Source: Actinomycetes bacterium
Lineage (GTDB): Bacteria; Actinomycetota; Actinomycetes; Mycobacteriales; Mycobacteriaceae
Reading direction: 5' to 3'
Length of the DNA: 32,402 bases
Assembly: GCA_029780675.1 (NCBI GenBank)
Contig: JAKOYE010000058.1
Coordinates: forward strand, 1 to 32,402
The translations under genes and the position numbers were made by a program. This document shows, piece after piece, positions 1-9,637 of the stretch. The notes beneath the pieces are model-generated. The model did no database searches. It was not told the DNA's origin and was given only the letters and a program-made list of their open reading frames with translations. Each line of letters begins with the position of its first letter. Position 1 is the stretch's first letter.

Positions 1-90
1 GAACCCCTCGGGTTCCTCGAACTCGATGTCCTCGATCACGGTGCGCTGGTCGACACCCAGCAGCGCACGAAATAACCTCACATTGCGCAC
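1..90 (-). CDS. ISL3-family transposase, N-terminal fragment (runs off window)
   Basis: Reading the minus strand from a GTG at 90-88 gives 30 residues with no stop, beginning VRNVRLFRALLGVDQRTVIE, an N-terminus that I associate with ISL3-family transposases of actinobacteria. The remainder lies left of the window, so completeness and the DDE catalytic residues cannot be judged. The copy of GCCAGAAACC at 128-137 and another at 167-176 probably lie in or near the terminal region of the element. The insertion sequence abuts the truncated 5' end of the Fic gene at about 160-190, so it is the likely cause of that truncation. The family call rests on a short segment and on memory. Confidence 0.7.
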   Translation of the reverse strand, partial: MRNVRLFRALLGVDQRTVIEDIEFEEPEGF

Positions 91-127
91 GTCGTTGCCC
101 GCTCCTTCGGAATCTGACCCTTGACAA

Positions 128-176
128 GCCAGAAACCTTAAGCGACAACGACGTGCGCCCCCTCAGGCCAGAAACC
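128..176. repeat. 10-bp direct repeat GCCAGAAACC between IS and fic
   Basis: GCCAGAAACC occurs at 128-137 and again at 167-176, in the stretch between the transposase start and the first Fic-like codons. Read on the minus strand it is GGTTTCTGGC; a terminal GG is typical of ISL3-family ends. One copy may be the outer end of the insertion sequence and the other an internal or target-derived copy. The exact IS boundary cannot be fixed without the other end of the element. Confidence 0.4.
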
Positions 177-226
177 GACCCACGGAATGGTCAGAAGAGC
201 CAAAAATCGTTGCGAACACTGCCGCG

Positions 227-1027
227 ATGCACGCGGCGATCACCCTCTCCGACACGGTTGGCGCCGACGCCATCCTGGCGATGCACCGCGCGTTGATGGC
301 AAACGAGCCACGCCACTCCCCCGGCGAATTTCGCACCGAGCCGGTGTGGATCGGCGGCGGTTCCACCCCCGTCGGCGCGACCTTCGTCGGCCCACGCCAC
401 GAGATCATCCCGAAGGCGATAGACGACCTGATCGCCTTCACGCGGCGCGCCGACGTACCGACATTGCCGCAAATCGCGGTGGGCCATGCCCAGTTCGAGA
501 CCATTCACCCCTTCACGGACGGAAACGGCCGCACGGGCCGCGCACTGGTTCAAGCCATGCTGCGCAACAAGGGCGTGACTCGCCATGTGACGGTGCCGGT
601 TTCGGCCGGGCTGCTGACCGACACCGGCGCCTACTTCGCCGCGTTGACGAGCTACCGCGACGGTGACGCCGTGCCGATCGTTGATTGCTTCACGCGGGCC
701 ACCGTCCGAGCCCTGGCGAACGGACGGCAGCTGGTCGCCGACCTACGCGATATCCGAGAGCGCTGGAACGGCATGGTCACCGCGCGATCCGACTCGGCGG
801 TATGGCGCGTCGCCGAACTGTTGACCCGGCGTCCGGTCGTGAACGCTGCGTTACTGGCGCAGGAGTTGGGCATCGACTCCACCAATGCGCACCGATACCT
901 CAATCCGCTCGCCGAGGCGGGGATCCTCACCGAGTCGACCAATGGACCCCGCCACCGGGTGTGGCGTTCCCCTGAAGTCCTCGCTGCGCTCGACGCCTTC
1001 GCTGAACGCGCAGGGCGGCGAGGCTGA
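227..1027 (+). CDS. Fic-domain protein (AMPylase family), 5'-truncated by an adjacent IS
   Basis: Fic proteins transfer AMP or related groups from nucleotides to hydroxyl side chains of target proteins. The canonical catalytic motif HPFTDGNGRTGR is intact at residues 94-105 (His94), and a flap-like segment lies around residues 33-56. The C-terminal 80 residues look like a winged helix-turn-helix. Fic-like sequence continues in frame upstream of the ATG, back through codons reading PTEWSEEPKIVANTAA from about 179, and then stops matching near the IS. Full-length relatives have roughly 100 more N-terminal residues, including the inhibitory (S/T)xxxE(G/N) helix, which is absent here. The gene may therefore be a remnant or an uninhibited enzyme. 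It converges on the hypothetical gene ending at 1036. Confidence 0.75.
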   Translation: MHAAITLSDTVGADAILAMHRALMANEPRHSPGEFRTEPVWIGGGSTPVGATFVGPRHEIIPKAIDDLIAFTRRADVPTLPQIAVGHAQFETIHPFTDGNGRTGRALVQAMLRNKGVTRHVTVPVSAGLLTDTGAYFAALTSYRDGDAVPIVDCFTRATVRALANGRQLVADLRDIRERWNGMVTARSDSAVWRVAELLTRRPVVNAALLAQELGIDSTNAHRYLNPLAEAGILTESTNGPRHRVWRSPEVLAALDAFAERAGRRG

Positions 1028-1035
1028 CGACGCTG

Positions 1036-1473
1036 TCAGGACCCCGCGGCTGCGAGGTCGACCCTCCGAGCGTCCCGCGCGCACGCCGAAGGCCCAACCG
1101 CCGCAGAGACGGTGACACCGTTGGGATGGCGTTCCACGTAGTCCAGAAACATCCCCACGGTGGCGCCGGCTCCCGGCACGTCCTCCCCCACGAGGCGATC
1201 GCCGGGCACGGCAACGGCACACAGTTCAGCCATAACCGAAGCGGCCCGAACTGCGCCCTTGGCGTCTTTGACAAACACATTGGCGAAACCACCCACAGCC
1301 CGCAGGCGTCCGAGCAAAACCGAGAAACGCTCGTCATCGAAAGCCACAACTACGGGGCAGCCACCGTCGTTGCTGGTTACCGGTAGGTCAACTTCTGCAA
1401 GTGCACCACAGGCGATGTTCCAGTCGACCTCACGACGGAACAGGTCAATCCGGTCTGAATCCACTTTCGTCAT
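1036..1473 (-). CDS. hypothetical protein, second gene of a two-gene cassette
   Basis: A 145-residue protein starting at ATG 1473, chosen because a good ribosome site (GAGGGGAAG) lies immediately before it and because it begins 7 nt after the stop of the upstream gene. The middle of the protein (about residues 35-110) alternates hydrophobic strands and helices; there is no signal peptide or membrane segment. I do not recognise the family. Tight coupling to the small His/Cys-rich protein upstream and the position beside an IS and a Fic remnant suggest accessory or mobile DNA. A toxin-antitoxin-like or defence role is possible, but no motif demonstrates it. Confidence 0.6.
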   Translation of the reverse strand: MTKVDSDRIDLFRREVDWNIACGALAEVDLPVTSNDGGCPVVVAFDDERFSVLLGRLRAVGGFANVFVKDAKGAVRAASVMAELCAVAVPGDRLVGEDVPGAGATVGMFLDYVERHPNGVTVSAAVGPSACARDARRVDLAAAGS

Positions 1474-1480
1474 CTTCCCC

Positions 1481-1906
1481 TCATGTCCGGATGCTAGCCA
1501 ATCGCTCATAGATGACAAGCTGCGCCGCACGGAACGCTGCACGCACGTCGTCCACCGTGTCGAGACAGAGGATCGTGGCCGGATCTGTCCCATTTTGCGA
1601 ATGATGGTGACAATGGCCGTGGCAGCAGTCGATGTATTCGACGGTCACCCAGCCATCCGTGGAAAGCACCTGCAAGTTGATGACGAAGTCGACCAGCACA
1701 CCACCTTGCATCCAGGTGTGGTTGTCAAGACGAAGCGTGCAGAGATCGTCACCTGGCGTTTGCCAACTGCGCTCATGACACTCAGTGCGCTTGGGCGGCA
1801 GATACTGTCCGCGTCCATCGTCTAACTGCTTCGCCAAATCCCGCCGCGCCTGGCGCAATTGCTTCTTGCCTTGCTGCCCCCGCCGAACCATGCGCCGACG
1901 GTACAT
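1481..1906 (-). CDS. hypothetical basic protein with His/Cys cluster CCHGHCHHH
   Basis: About 141 residues. The N-terminal 30 residues are very basic (many Arg, Lys and Gln), followed by a compact domain containing DNHTW, a strand pair and the cluster EYIDCCHGHCHHH. That cluster could bind a metal and resembles the HG(x)xHxH end of a family of small actinobacterial proteins of unknown function (possibly DUF7718; not certain). Start choice is open: ATG 1906, or ATG 1891, which has a TACCGT -10-like box 6 nt upstream (1898-1903) and could be leaderless. It forms an operon with the gene at 1036-1473, 7 nt downstream. Confidence 0.6.
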   Translation of the reverse strand: MYRRRMVRRGQQGKKQLRQARRDLAKQLDDGRGQYLPPKRTECHERSWQTPGDDLCTLRLDNHTWMQGGVLVDFVINLQVLSTDGWVTVEYIDCCHGHCHHHSQNGTDPATILCLDTVDDVRAAFRAAQLVIYERLASIRT

Positions 1907-1990
1907 TCGGCCCACCCACAACAGCCTGGAGAAATTTGACGGGGCGGGCAACGTCTCATGCGGAGGACATCGGCTGAGCCGTCGCTTTAT

Positions 1991-2065
1991 TGGTGGGCGC
2001 GGAGGGTTTCGAACCCCCGACCGCTGGTGTGTAAAACCAGAGCTCTACCACTGAGCTACACGCCC
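1991..2065 (-). tRNA. tRNA-Val (anticodon UAC)
   Basis: The minus strand folds as a complete cloverleaf. The acceptor stem is GGGCGTG/CGCGCCC (2065-2059 with 2001-1995), the D arm contains GCTCAGTGGTAGAGC, and the anticodon stem CTGGT/ACCAG closes the loop TTTACAC, so the anticodon is TAC. The T arm carries GGTTTCGAACCC on the plus strand reading. CCA is encoded at 1993-1991 after discriminator A. The accessory genes at 1-1951 lie on the 3' side of this tRNA, the usual side for islands that use a tRNA 3' end as attachment site. Confidence 0.93.
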
Positions 2066-2142
2066 GTCGCCCCGCGAAATGGCTCGTGCCCGGAGCAGAG
2101 GCAGGTTACCCGCCGGAAGCACGGGTTAGGAAATCGGACCGA

Positions 2143-2213
2143 TCAGGCCGACACCGCGGGCCCCGGCCGTCAGGCCGACATCGCGGGCCCCGGCCATCAG
2201 GACGACACCGAGG
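2143..2213. repeat. 27-bp tandem repeat carrying the ahpE stop codon
   Basis: Two near-identical 27-bp units (2143-2169 and 2170-2196) are followed by a partial third unit from 2197 that overlaps the end of ahpE. In the ahpE sense each unit ends with GGTGTCGGCCTGA or GATGTCGGCCTGA, matching the terminal codons and stop of the gene (GGTGTCGTCCTGA). Because 27 is a multiple of three, the copied TGA codons stay in frame with the gene. The units are GC-rich with internal dyads (GGGGCCC; GGCCG/CGGCC), so they may form hairpins and help end transcription. Confidence 0.75.
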
Positions 2214-2661
2214 CGAGCGCCTCGGTCCACACCTTCTGGTCGCGCGCCTCACCGGGCTCCTTGCACTCGGCGAAACGCACCACCCCGGCACGGTCGACCA
2301 CGAACGTGCCGCGATTGGCAAACCCGGCAGCGGAGTTGAACACCCCGTAGGCCTGGGCCACCTCACCGTGCGGCCAGAAATCCGACAGCACCGGGAAGGT
2401 GAAACCGCTCTCGGTGGCCCAGATCTTGTGCGTCGGGGGCGGGCCCACCGAGATCGCCAGCGTCACGGTGTTGTCGTTGTCGTAGTCGCCGAGATTGTCC
2501 CGGATCTCGTCGAGCTCACCCTGGCAGATGCCGGTGAAGGCGAGCGGGAAGAACACCAGCAGGACGTTCTTCTTGCCCCGGAAGTCGCTCAGCGTGACGG
2601 GCTGCCCGTCCTGATCCTTCAGGGTGAAGTCGGGGGCTTCGTTACCGACCGCGATCGTCAT
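2197..2661 (-). CDS. ahpE: 1-Cys peroxiredoxin AhpE
   Basis: A thiol peroxidase that reduces peroxides and peroxynitrite in the cytoplasm and is recycled through mycothiol/mycoredoxin in mycobacteria. The protein has 154 residues, the family length. The peroxiredoxin active site [12 protein letters not shown] lies at residues 39-50 with peroxidatic Cys46, and [17 protein letters not shown] and SDFWPHG match remembered M. tuberculosis AhpE closely. The start is ATG 2661 ([12 protein letters not shown]), which overlaps the stop of the upstream DUF3052 gene in an ATGA arrangement, so the two are cotranscribed. A second cysteine at residue 133 (AECKEPG) stands where I recall Met in M. tuberculosis AhpE. 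The 3' end is duplicated downstream in 27-bp repeats. Confidence 0.95.
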   Translation of the reverse strand: MTIAVGNEAPDFTLKDQDGQPVTLSDFRGKKNVLLVFFPLAFTGICQGELDEIRDNLGDYDNDNTVTLAISVGPPPTHKIWATESGFTFPVLSDFWPHGEVAQAYGVFNSAAGFANRGTFVVDRAGVVRFAECKEPGEARDQKVWTEALASVSS

Positions 2662-3089
2662 GAATGCCTCCCCGCTGCCTTCGATTTGCGCTGCACCAGC
2701 CGGCTGCCCGTCCATCCGCCCAGATTCGCCGACGACGTCTGCATCAGCCCCGCCGTGGGCGCGGACTCCGCGATCTCGGCCGGCTGAACGTGACCCGGCT
2801 TGCCGGTCTTGGGAGTCAACACCCAGATGACGCCGTCCTCCCCGAGCGGGGCGATCGCGTCCATCAGGCGGTCCACCAGATCGCCGTCACCGTCGCGCCA
2901 CCACAGCAGCACCACATCGACGACCTCGTCGGCGTCCTCGTCGAGGAGTTCGCTGCCGCAGGCCTCTTCCACATCGGCGCTGATGTCCTCGTCACAGTCC
3001 TCGTCCCAGCCCAGTTCCTGGACGATCTGATCGGACTCGATCCCCAGCCTCTGGGCGTAGTTAGGCCCGCTGCCACCCGCGGCGACCAC
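2658..3089 (-). CDS. DUF3052 family conserved protein (Rv2239c-like)
   Basis: 143 residues. It has an acidic N-terminal half ([18 protein letters not shown]) followed by the conserved [23 protein letters not shown] and [16 protein letters not shown] blocks of DUF3052 proteins. There is no signal peptide or membrane segment, so it is probably cytosolic. No biochemical function is established that I know of. The stop overlaps the ahpE start by 4 nt, implying translational coupling with the peroxiredoxin. Close orthologues sit next to ahpE in M. tuberculosis. The start at 3089 gives [16 protein letters not shown], matching remembered orthologues, and has GGAGAG a few bases upstream. Confidence 0.9.
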   Translation of the reverse strand: MVAAGGSGPNYAQRLGIESDQIVQELGWDEDCDEDISADVEEACGSELLDEDADEVVDVVLLWWRDGDGDLVDRLMDAIAPLGEDGVIWVLTPKTGKPGHVQPAEIAESAPTAGLMQTSSANLGGWTGSRLVQRKSKAAGRHS

Positions 3090-3187
3090 GTCTGGTGCTC
3101 TCCTTCTGCTCTGGTCCAGGCTGCCCTGATTTGAAATTGTGGGGCTTATCGTTGCACGACAAGGCCGTCAGCACCGATCCGGTGCGG

Positions 3188-3814
3188 CTATCGGTAGGTG
3201 GCGTCACACATCCGCAACGCCGTGGAACGGGCATCGTTGATCTGTTTGATGACGGTGTTGAACTCCGACGGCGACGCCTGGTTGGCGATCGCGGCCGCCG
3301 CGGCGTAGGCTCCGTCGACCCAGCCGGCCAACGCATCCCGCAACTCCGGCGGGATCACGTCGGTGAGGCTGCTCTCCACTGCCTGCGCGCTCTGGTCGAG
3401 GGCGTCGATGGCCGGGCCCTCGGTACTCGCGACGGTGCCGCCCTCCCCGTTGTAGGCGTCGACGTAGGCGTTGACGGCGGCGATGGCATCCGCGCTGGTC
3501 GTGGCGAGGGTTTCGCAGCTGTTGCGCATCGCTTGCGTGGTCAGCGAGGCCTGCCGCTCCGATTCGCGGGCGCTGGAACTCGCCGCCGCCTGCGATGACG
3601 ACATTGACATCGACGTGCGGTAGGCGGGAGCGTCGGCGGCGTCGACGGTCCCCTGCCCGCCGGTGACCGAGGTGCAGGCGGCCAGCCCGCCGGTCAATGT
3701 CGCGGCGAGGACCGCAGCACCGCCGGCCAGCGCGCCCCCGAGACGCCTCCGCCGGGCGCGTGTGATCTGCACAGACGCAGACGTTACCGGGTTCCTGCCG
3801 GACGGTGGCGTCAT
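3188..3814 (-). CDS. putative secreted lipoprotein (Rv2240c-like)
   Basis: 208 residues from ATG 3814. The N-terminus carries a basic run (RARRRR, 19-24), a hydrophobic stretch (about 25-46) and a lipobox LAAC with Cys47, so the product is probably exported and lipid-anchored outside the membrane. The mature part starts with a Ser/Thr/Ala-rich linker and continues as an alpha-helical Ala-rich domain with two further cysteines (in NSCETLA and RMCDATYR) that could pair. Function unknown. A TTG at 3835 is an alternative start but is less likely. It is transcribed divergently from aceE, and the gap of about 100 nt to the DUF3052 gene downstream leaves the operon relation open. Confidence 0.8.
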   Translation of the reverse strand: MTPPSGRNPVTSASVQITRARRRRLGGALAGGAAVLAATLTGGLAACTSVTGGQGTVDAADAPAYRTSMSMSSSQAAASSSARESERQASLTTQAMRNSCETLATTSADAIAAVNAYVDAYNGEGGTVASTEGPAIDALDQSAQAVESSLTDVIPPELRDALAGWVDGAYAAAAAIANQASPSEFNTVIKQINDARSTALRMCDATYR

Positions 3815-3889
3815 GCTCGCGACTATCCACCGCAACGGCGGCGATTACGGCACGATAGGCAGTGCGTCGAACCCCGCACCACCAACCCC

Positions 3890-3904
3890 ACGCTGACCCA
3901 GCGT
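3890..3904 (+). other. small hairpin in the aceE leader
   Basis: ACGCTG-ACC-CAGCGT forms a perfect 6-bp stem with a 3-nt loop, 25 nt ahead of the aceE start and upstream of its ribosome site. It could affect mRNA stability, or be incidental in GC-rich sequence. Confidence 0.35.
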
Positions 3905-3929
3905 CACTCACGCCACGAAGGAGCCGAAG

Positions 3930-6707
<2,778 letters not shown>

Positions 6708-6716
<9 letters not shown>

Positions 6717-6766
6717 GCGACGACATCAGACCCGGAGTCGCGTAAGCGACGGGTCGCTTAGGCGCC
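6708..6766. repeat. three repeated stop-containing hairpins at the aceE 3' end
   Basis: GTCGCTTAGGCGAC (6708-6721) contains the aceE TAG and folds as GTCGC/GCGAC. A second version, GTCGCGTAAGCGAC, follows at 6737-6750, exactly 29 nt on and preceded by the same CCCGGA context (6702-6707 and 6731-6736). A third, slightly decayed copy, GTCGCTTAGGCGCC, lies at 6753-6766. Each loop reads TAG or TAA. The likely role is transcription termination or 3'-end protection. It parallels the tandem gene-end repeats at 2143-2213 and 25307-25408. Confidence 0.75.
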
Positions 6767-6770
6767 GAGT

Positions 6771-6817
6771 GAGGAGTCACGCAGAGGTCCACTCGCGTTT
6801 CGTCTGCGTGGTTCCTC
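6771..6817 (+). terminator. candidate intrinsic terminator between aceE and mabR
   Basis: GAGGAGTCACGCAGA (6771-6785) pairs with TCTGCGTGGTTCCTC (6803-6817) at 13 of 15 positions around a 17-nt loop. It follows the repeated hairpins at the aceE end and precedes the mabR promoter. There is no U-tract, as is usual for mycobacterial terminators. Confidence 0.6.
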
Positions 6818-6880
6818 AATGAACGCGCGGCATACGGCAACGAACCAGTCGCTCTTGGTAGATCCGGCCAAAAATCGGCG

Positions 6881-6892
6881 TAGCTTTTAGGT
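6881..6892 (+). promoter_or_regulatory. leaderless promoter -10 box of mabR
   Basis: TAGCTT (6881-6886) fits the mycobacterial TANNNT -10 and is followed 6 nt later by the GTG start at 6893, so transcription probably begins at the start codon. No Shine-Dalgarno is present. A possible -35, TTGGTA, lies at 6855-6860 with a long 20-nt spacer. Confidence 0.65.
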
Positions 6893-8182
6893 GTGCCTGA
6901 CAACGGATTCGCCGCCGGACTGAACGCCGGCGCCGCGCCCCTCGCGCTGCTCTCCGATGTTCCCGACGCCACCCTGCGCCGGCTCAAGGGCTACTCCGGC
7001 CGGCTGGCCACCGAGGCCGTCCAGACCATGCAGCAGCGGCTGCCGTTCTTCGCCGACCTGACGGCCTCCCAGCGGGCCAGCGTCCAACTGGTGGTCCAGG
7101 CGGCGGTGGTCAACTTCGCCGAATGGATGCGCGACCCCAGCAGCCAGGTGGGCTACACCGCGCAGGCCTTCGAACTCGTCCCGCAGAACCTGACCCGCCG
7201 GATCGCCCTGGCCCAGACCGTCGACATGGTGCGGGTCACGATGGAGTACTTCGAGCAGGTCGTCCCGATGGTCGCCCGCAACTCCGAGCAGTTGACCGCA
7301 CTGACCGTGGGGATTCTGCGGTACAGCCGCGACCTCGCCTTCGCCGCGGCCAGCGCCTACGCGGACGCCGCCGAGGCCCGCGGATCCTGGGACAGCCGGA
7401 TGGAGGCCAGCGTGGTCGACGCCGTCGTCCGCGGCGACACCGGACCGGAGCTGCTCTCCCGCGCCGCCGCTCTGAACTGGGACACCACCGCTCCGACCAC
7501 CGTCCTCGTCGGCACCCCGTCACCAGGCCGGGAGGACTCCGCCGGTGAGGACGTCCGGGAGATCGCGGCCCGCCACGACCGGGCCGCGCTGGCCGATATC
7601 CACGGCACCTGGCTGATCGTGATCGTCTCCGGGCCCATCACCCCCACCGACAGGTTCCTCGGCGACCTGCTGGAGGCGTTCTCCCCCGGACCGGTGGTGA
7701 TCGGACCGACCGCGCCCATGCTGACCGCCGCCTACCTCAGCGCCGGCGAGGCCATTTCCGGGATGAACGCGGTGGCCGGCTGGAGTGGGGCACCCCGGCC
7801 GGTGGCGGCCCGGGAACTGCTGCCCGAACGCGCCCTGCTCGGCGACACCTCCGCGGTCGCCGCCCTCTACAACGAGATCACCCGCCCCCTGGCCGACGCC
7901 GGGCCGGCACTCTCGGAGACCCTCGACGCCTACCTCGACAGCGGCGGCGCCGTTGAGGCCTGCGCCAGGAAACTGTTCGTTCATCCAAATACGGTCCGTT
8001 ACCGACTGCGCCGGATCGCCGACGTCACCGGCCGCGATCCCACCGTCCCGCGCGATTCCTATGTGCTGCGAGTGGCCACCACCGTCGGACGACTGGGCTA
8101 CCCCGCATCCCCGCAAACACCTGCACAGACCAGTACAAACGTCGCGGCTGCGCAACGGGTTCCACCCCTGGTGGGCACCTGA
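6893..8182 (+). CDS. mabR: PucR-family transcriptional regulator of the FAS-II operon (MabR)
   Basis: 429 residues. The C-terminus has the PucR-type helix-turn-helix (about 340-385: LSETLDAYLDSGG, then KLFVHPNTVRYRLRRIADVTG). The N-terminal two thirds is the helical and CdaR/GGDEF-like regulatory part. It sits directly upstream of fabD-acpM-kasA-kasB-accD6 in the same orientation, as MabR (Rv2242) does in M. tuberculosis, where it is reported to bind the fasII promoter and to respond to long-chain acyl-CoA. The GTG start at 6893 is supported by the leaderless -10 box. The dyad upstream of fabD is a plausible operator. Confidence 0.9.
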   Translation: MPDNGFAAGLNAGAAPLALLSDVPDATLRRLKGYSGRLATEAVQTMQQRLPFFADLTASQRASVQLVVQAAVVNFAEWMRDPSSQVGYTAQAFELVPQNLTRRIALAQTVDMVRVTMEYFEQVVPMVARNSEQLTALTVGILRYSRDLAFAAASAYADAAEARGSWDSRMEASVVDAVVRGDTGPELLSRAAALNWDTTAPTTVLVGTPSPGREDSAGEDVREIAARHDRAALADIHGTWLIVIVSGPITPTDRFLGDLLEAFSPGPVVIGPTAPMLTAAYLSAGEAISGMNAVAGWSGAPRPVAARELLPERALLGDTSAVAALYNEITRPLADAGPALSETLDAYLDSGGAVEACARKLFVHPNTVRYRLRRIADVTGRDPTVPRDSYVLRVATTVGRLGYPASPQTPAQTSTNVAAAQRVPPLVGT

Positions 8183-8242
8183 GGCCGAGCCCGGGCCGCC
8201 CCGTTGTCACGGAAATGCGACGGCACCATCGCAACGCCGGGC

Positions 8243-8288
8243 AACTTTGTAGGTTCTCCACAAAAACCTAAGACAAGGTTCATAAAGT
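8243..8288 (+). promoter_or_regulatory. fasII promoter region with AACYTTGT dyad (candidate MabR operator)
   Basis: AACTTTGT (8243-8250) is mirrored by ACAAGGTT (8273-8280), giving an interrupted dyad. Inside it are a tighter TTTGT-N9-ACAAA pair (8246-8250, 8260-8264) and AGGTT-N9-AACCT (8251-8255, 8265-8269). Two TANNNT boxes, TAGGTT (8250-8255) and TAAAGT (8283-8288), are candidate -10 elements, so a protein bound here would interfere with polymerase. Assignment to MabR is inferred from gene order and the known role of that regulator. Confidence 0.6.
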
Positions 8289-8331
8289 CGCACACCCCGA
8301 AAACGGCCGTTCACAGTGTTCTCTTAAACAT

Positions 8332-9234
8332 GTGATTGCTTTGCTTGCGCCCGGACAGGGTTCGCAGACCCCAGGCATGCTCGCCGAATGGCTTGAGCTG
8401 CCCGGTGCGGCGGACCGCATCGCGCGCTGGTCGGAACTCAGCGGCCTGGATCTGGCCCGGCTGGGCACCACGGCATCCGCCGAAGAGATCACCGACACCG
8501 CCGTGACCCAGCCGCTCGTCGTCGCGACGACCCTGCTGGCCTTCGGTGAGCTCGCCTCCCGCGGACTGCCGACCACCACCGTCGTCGCCGGACACTCCGT
8601 CGGAGAGATCGCGGCCTACGCCATCGCCGGCGTCATCTCCGCTGACGACGCGGTCACCCTGGCCGCGGTACGCGGTGCGGAGATGGCCAAGGCCTGCGCC
8701 GTCGAGCCCACCGGGATGTCCGCCGTCCTGGGCGGTGACGAGAACGAGGTCCTGGCGCGACTGGAAGCCCTCGAGCTCATCCCGGCCAACCGCAACGCCG
8801 CCGGCCAGATCGTCGCCGCCGGCGCGGTGGCCGCGCTGGAGAAGCTCGCCGAGGATCCGCCGGCCAAGGCCCGGGTACGCGCGCTGGCCACCGCCGGGGC
8901 GTTCCACACCCACTACATGGCATCCGCGCTCGACGGGTACGCCGCGGCCGCCGCCACGGTGACCGCCCACGACCCCAGCACCACGCTGCTCTCCAACGTC
9001 GACGGCCGGCCCGTCGCGTCGGGTGCCGACGCCATGGAGAAGCTCGTCGCGCAGCTGACCCGGCCGGTGCGCTGGGACCTGTGTACGGAGACCATACGCT
9101 CGCTGGGCACCACCGCGATCGTCGAGTTCCCCCCGGCGGGAACGTTGACGGGTATCGCCAAACGAGAACTTCGGGGCGTCGCGACGCACGCCGTCAAGAC
9201 CCCCGCAGATCTGGACGGACTGTCGGAGCTGTAG
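8332..9234 (+). CDS. fabD: malonyl-CoA:ACP transacylase FabD
   Basis: Transfers malonyl from CoA to AcpM to supply the extender unit for FAS-II elongation. 300 residues. The N-terminal ALLAPGQGSQTPGM motif is typical of the family. The nucleophile elbow is GHSVGE with Ser89, and the second catalytic residue is His192 in GAFHTHYM. GTG 8332 is chosen because the encoded N-terminus aligns with known FabD; the ATG at 8330 is out of frame and stops immediately. No Shine-Dalgarno is evident. It is the first gene of the fabD-acpM-kasA-kasB-accD6 operon, with the MabR-type dyad upstream. A 101-nt gap separates it from acpM. Confidence 0.97.
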   Translation: MIALLAPGQGSQTPGMLAEWLELPGAADRIARWSELSGLDLARLGTTASAEEITDTAVTQPLVVATTLLAFGELASRGLPTTTVVAGHSVGEIAAYAIAGVISADDAVTLAAVRGAEMAKACAVEPTGMSAVLGGDENEVLARLEALELIPANRNAAGQIVAAGAVAALEKLAEDPPAKARVRALATAGAFHTHYMASALDGYAAAAATVTAHDPSTTLLSNVDGRPVASGADAMEKLVAQLTRPVRWDLCTETIRSLGTTAIVEFPPAGTLTGIAKRELRGVATHAVKTPADLDGLSEL

Positions 9235-9335
9235 CAACCGATCGTCAACCAGGACAAACACCGAAGCACGCCCGTGTTTCGCCCGGACTGCACAACGGCA
9301 GTTCAGGGACATCACAAGTGGAAGGGAGCCACACA

Positions 9336-9635
9336 GTGGCCGCCAGTCAAGAAGAAATCATCGCCGGTCTCGCCGAGATCATCGAAGAGGTCACCGGTAT
9401 CGAGCCGTCTGAGGTGACCCCGGAGAAGTCCTTCGTCGACGACCTGGACATCGACTCGCTGTCCATGGTGGAGATCGCGGTGCAGACCGAGGACAAGTAC
9501 GGCGTGAAGATCCCCGACGAGGACCTCGCCGGCCTGCGCACCGTCGGTGACGTGGTCGCCTACATCCAGAAGCTGGAAGAGGAGAACCCCGAGGCCGCCG
9601 CCGCTCTGCGCGAGAAGTTCGCTACGGAGAAGTGA
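9336..9635 (+). CDS. acpM: meromycolate acyl carrier protein AcpM
   Basis: Carries growing meromycolate chains in FAS-II on a phosphopantetheine attached to Ser41 in the DIDSLSMVE motif. 99 residues from a GTG start preceded by GGAAGGGA (9320-9327). The core is nearly identical to the M. tuberculosis protein as I remember it, but the C-terminus stops at FATEK, about 15 residues short of the tail I recall in M. tuberculosis (115 residues), a length typical of fast-growing species. The stop overlaps the kasA ribosome-site region, implying translational coupling with kasA. Confidence 0.96.
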   Translation: MAASQEEIIAGLAEIIEEVTGIEPSEVTPEKSFVDDLDIDSLSMVEIAVQTEDKYGVKIPDEDLAGLRTVGDVVAYIQKLEEENPEAAAALREKFATEK

Positions 9636-9637
9636 CA

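Noticed and set aside
187..666. Overlapping plus-strand open frame over the Fic gene
   Set aside because: Arg/His/Pro-rich shadow frame; the Fic frame carries the conserved catalytic motif.
1474..1593. N-terminal extension of the 145-residue hypothetical protein
   Set aside because: It overlaps the upstream gene, while ATG 1473 has an excellent ribosome site and a 7-nt spacing from the preceding stop.
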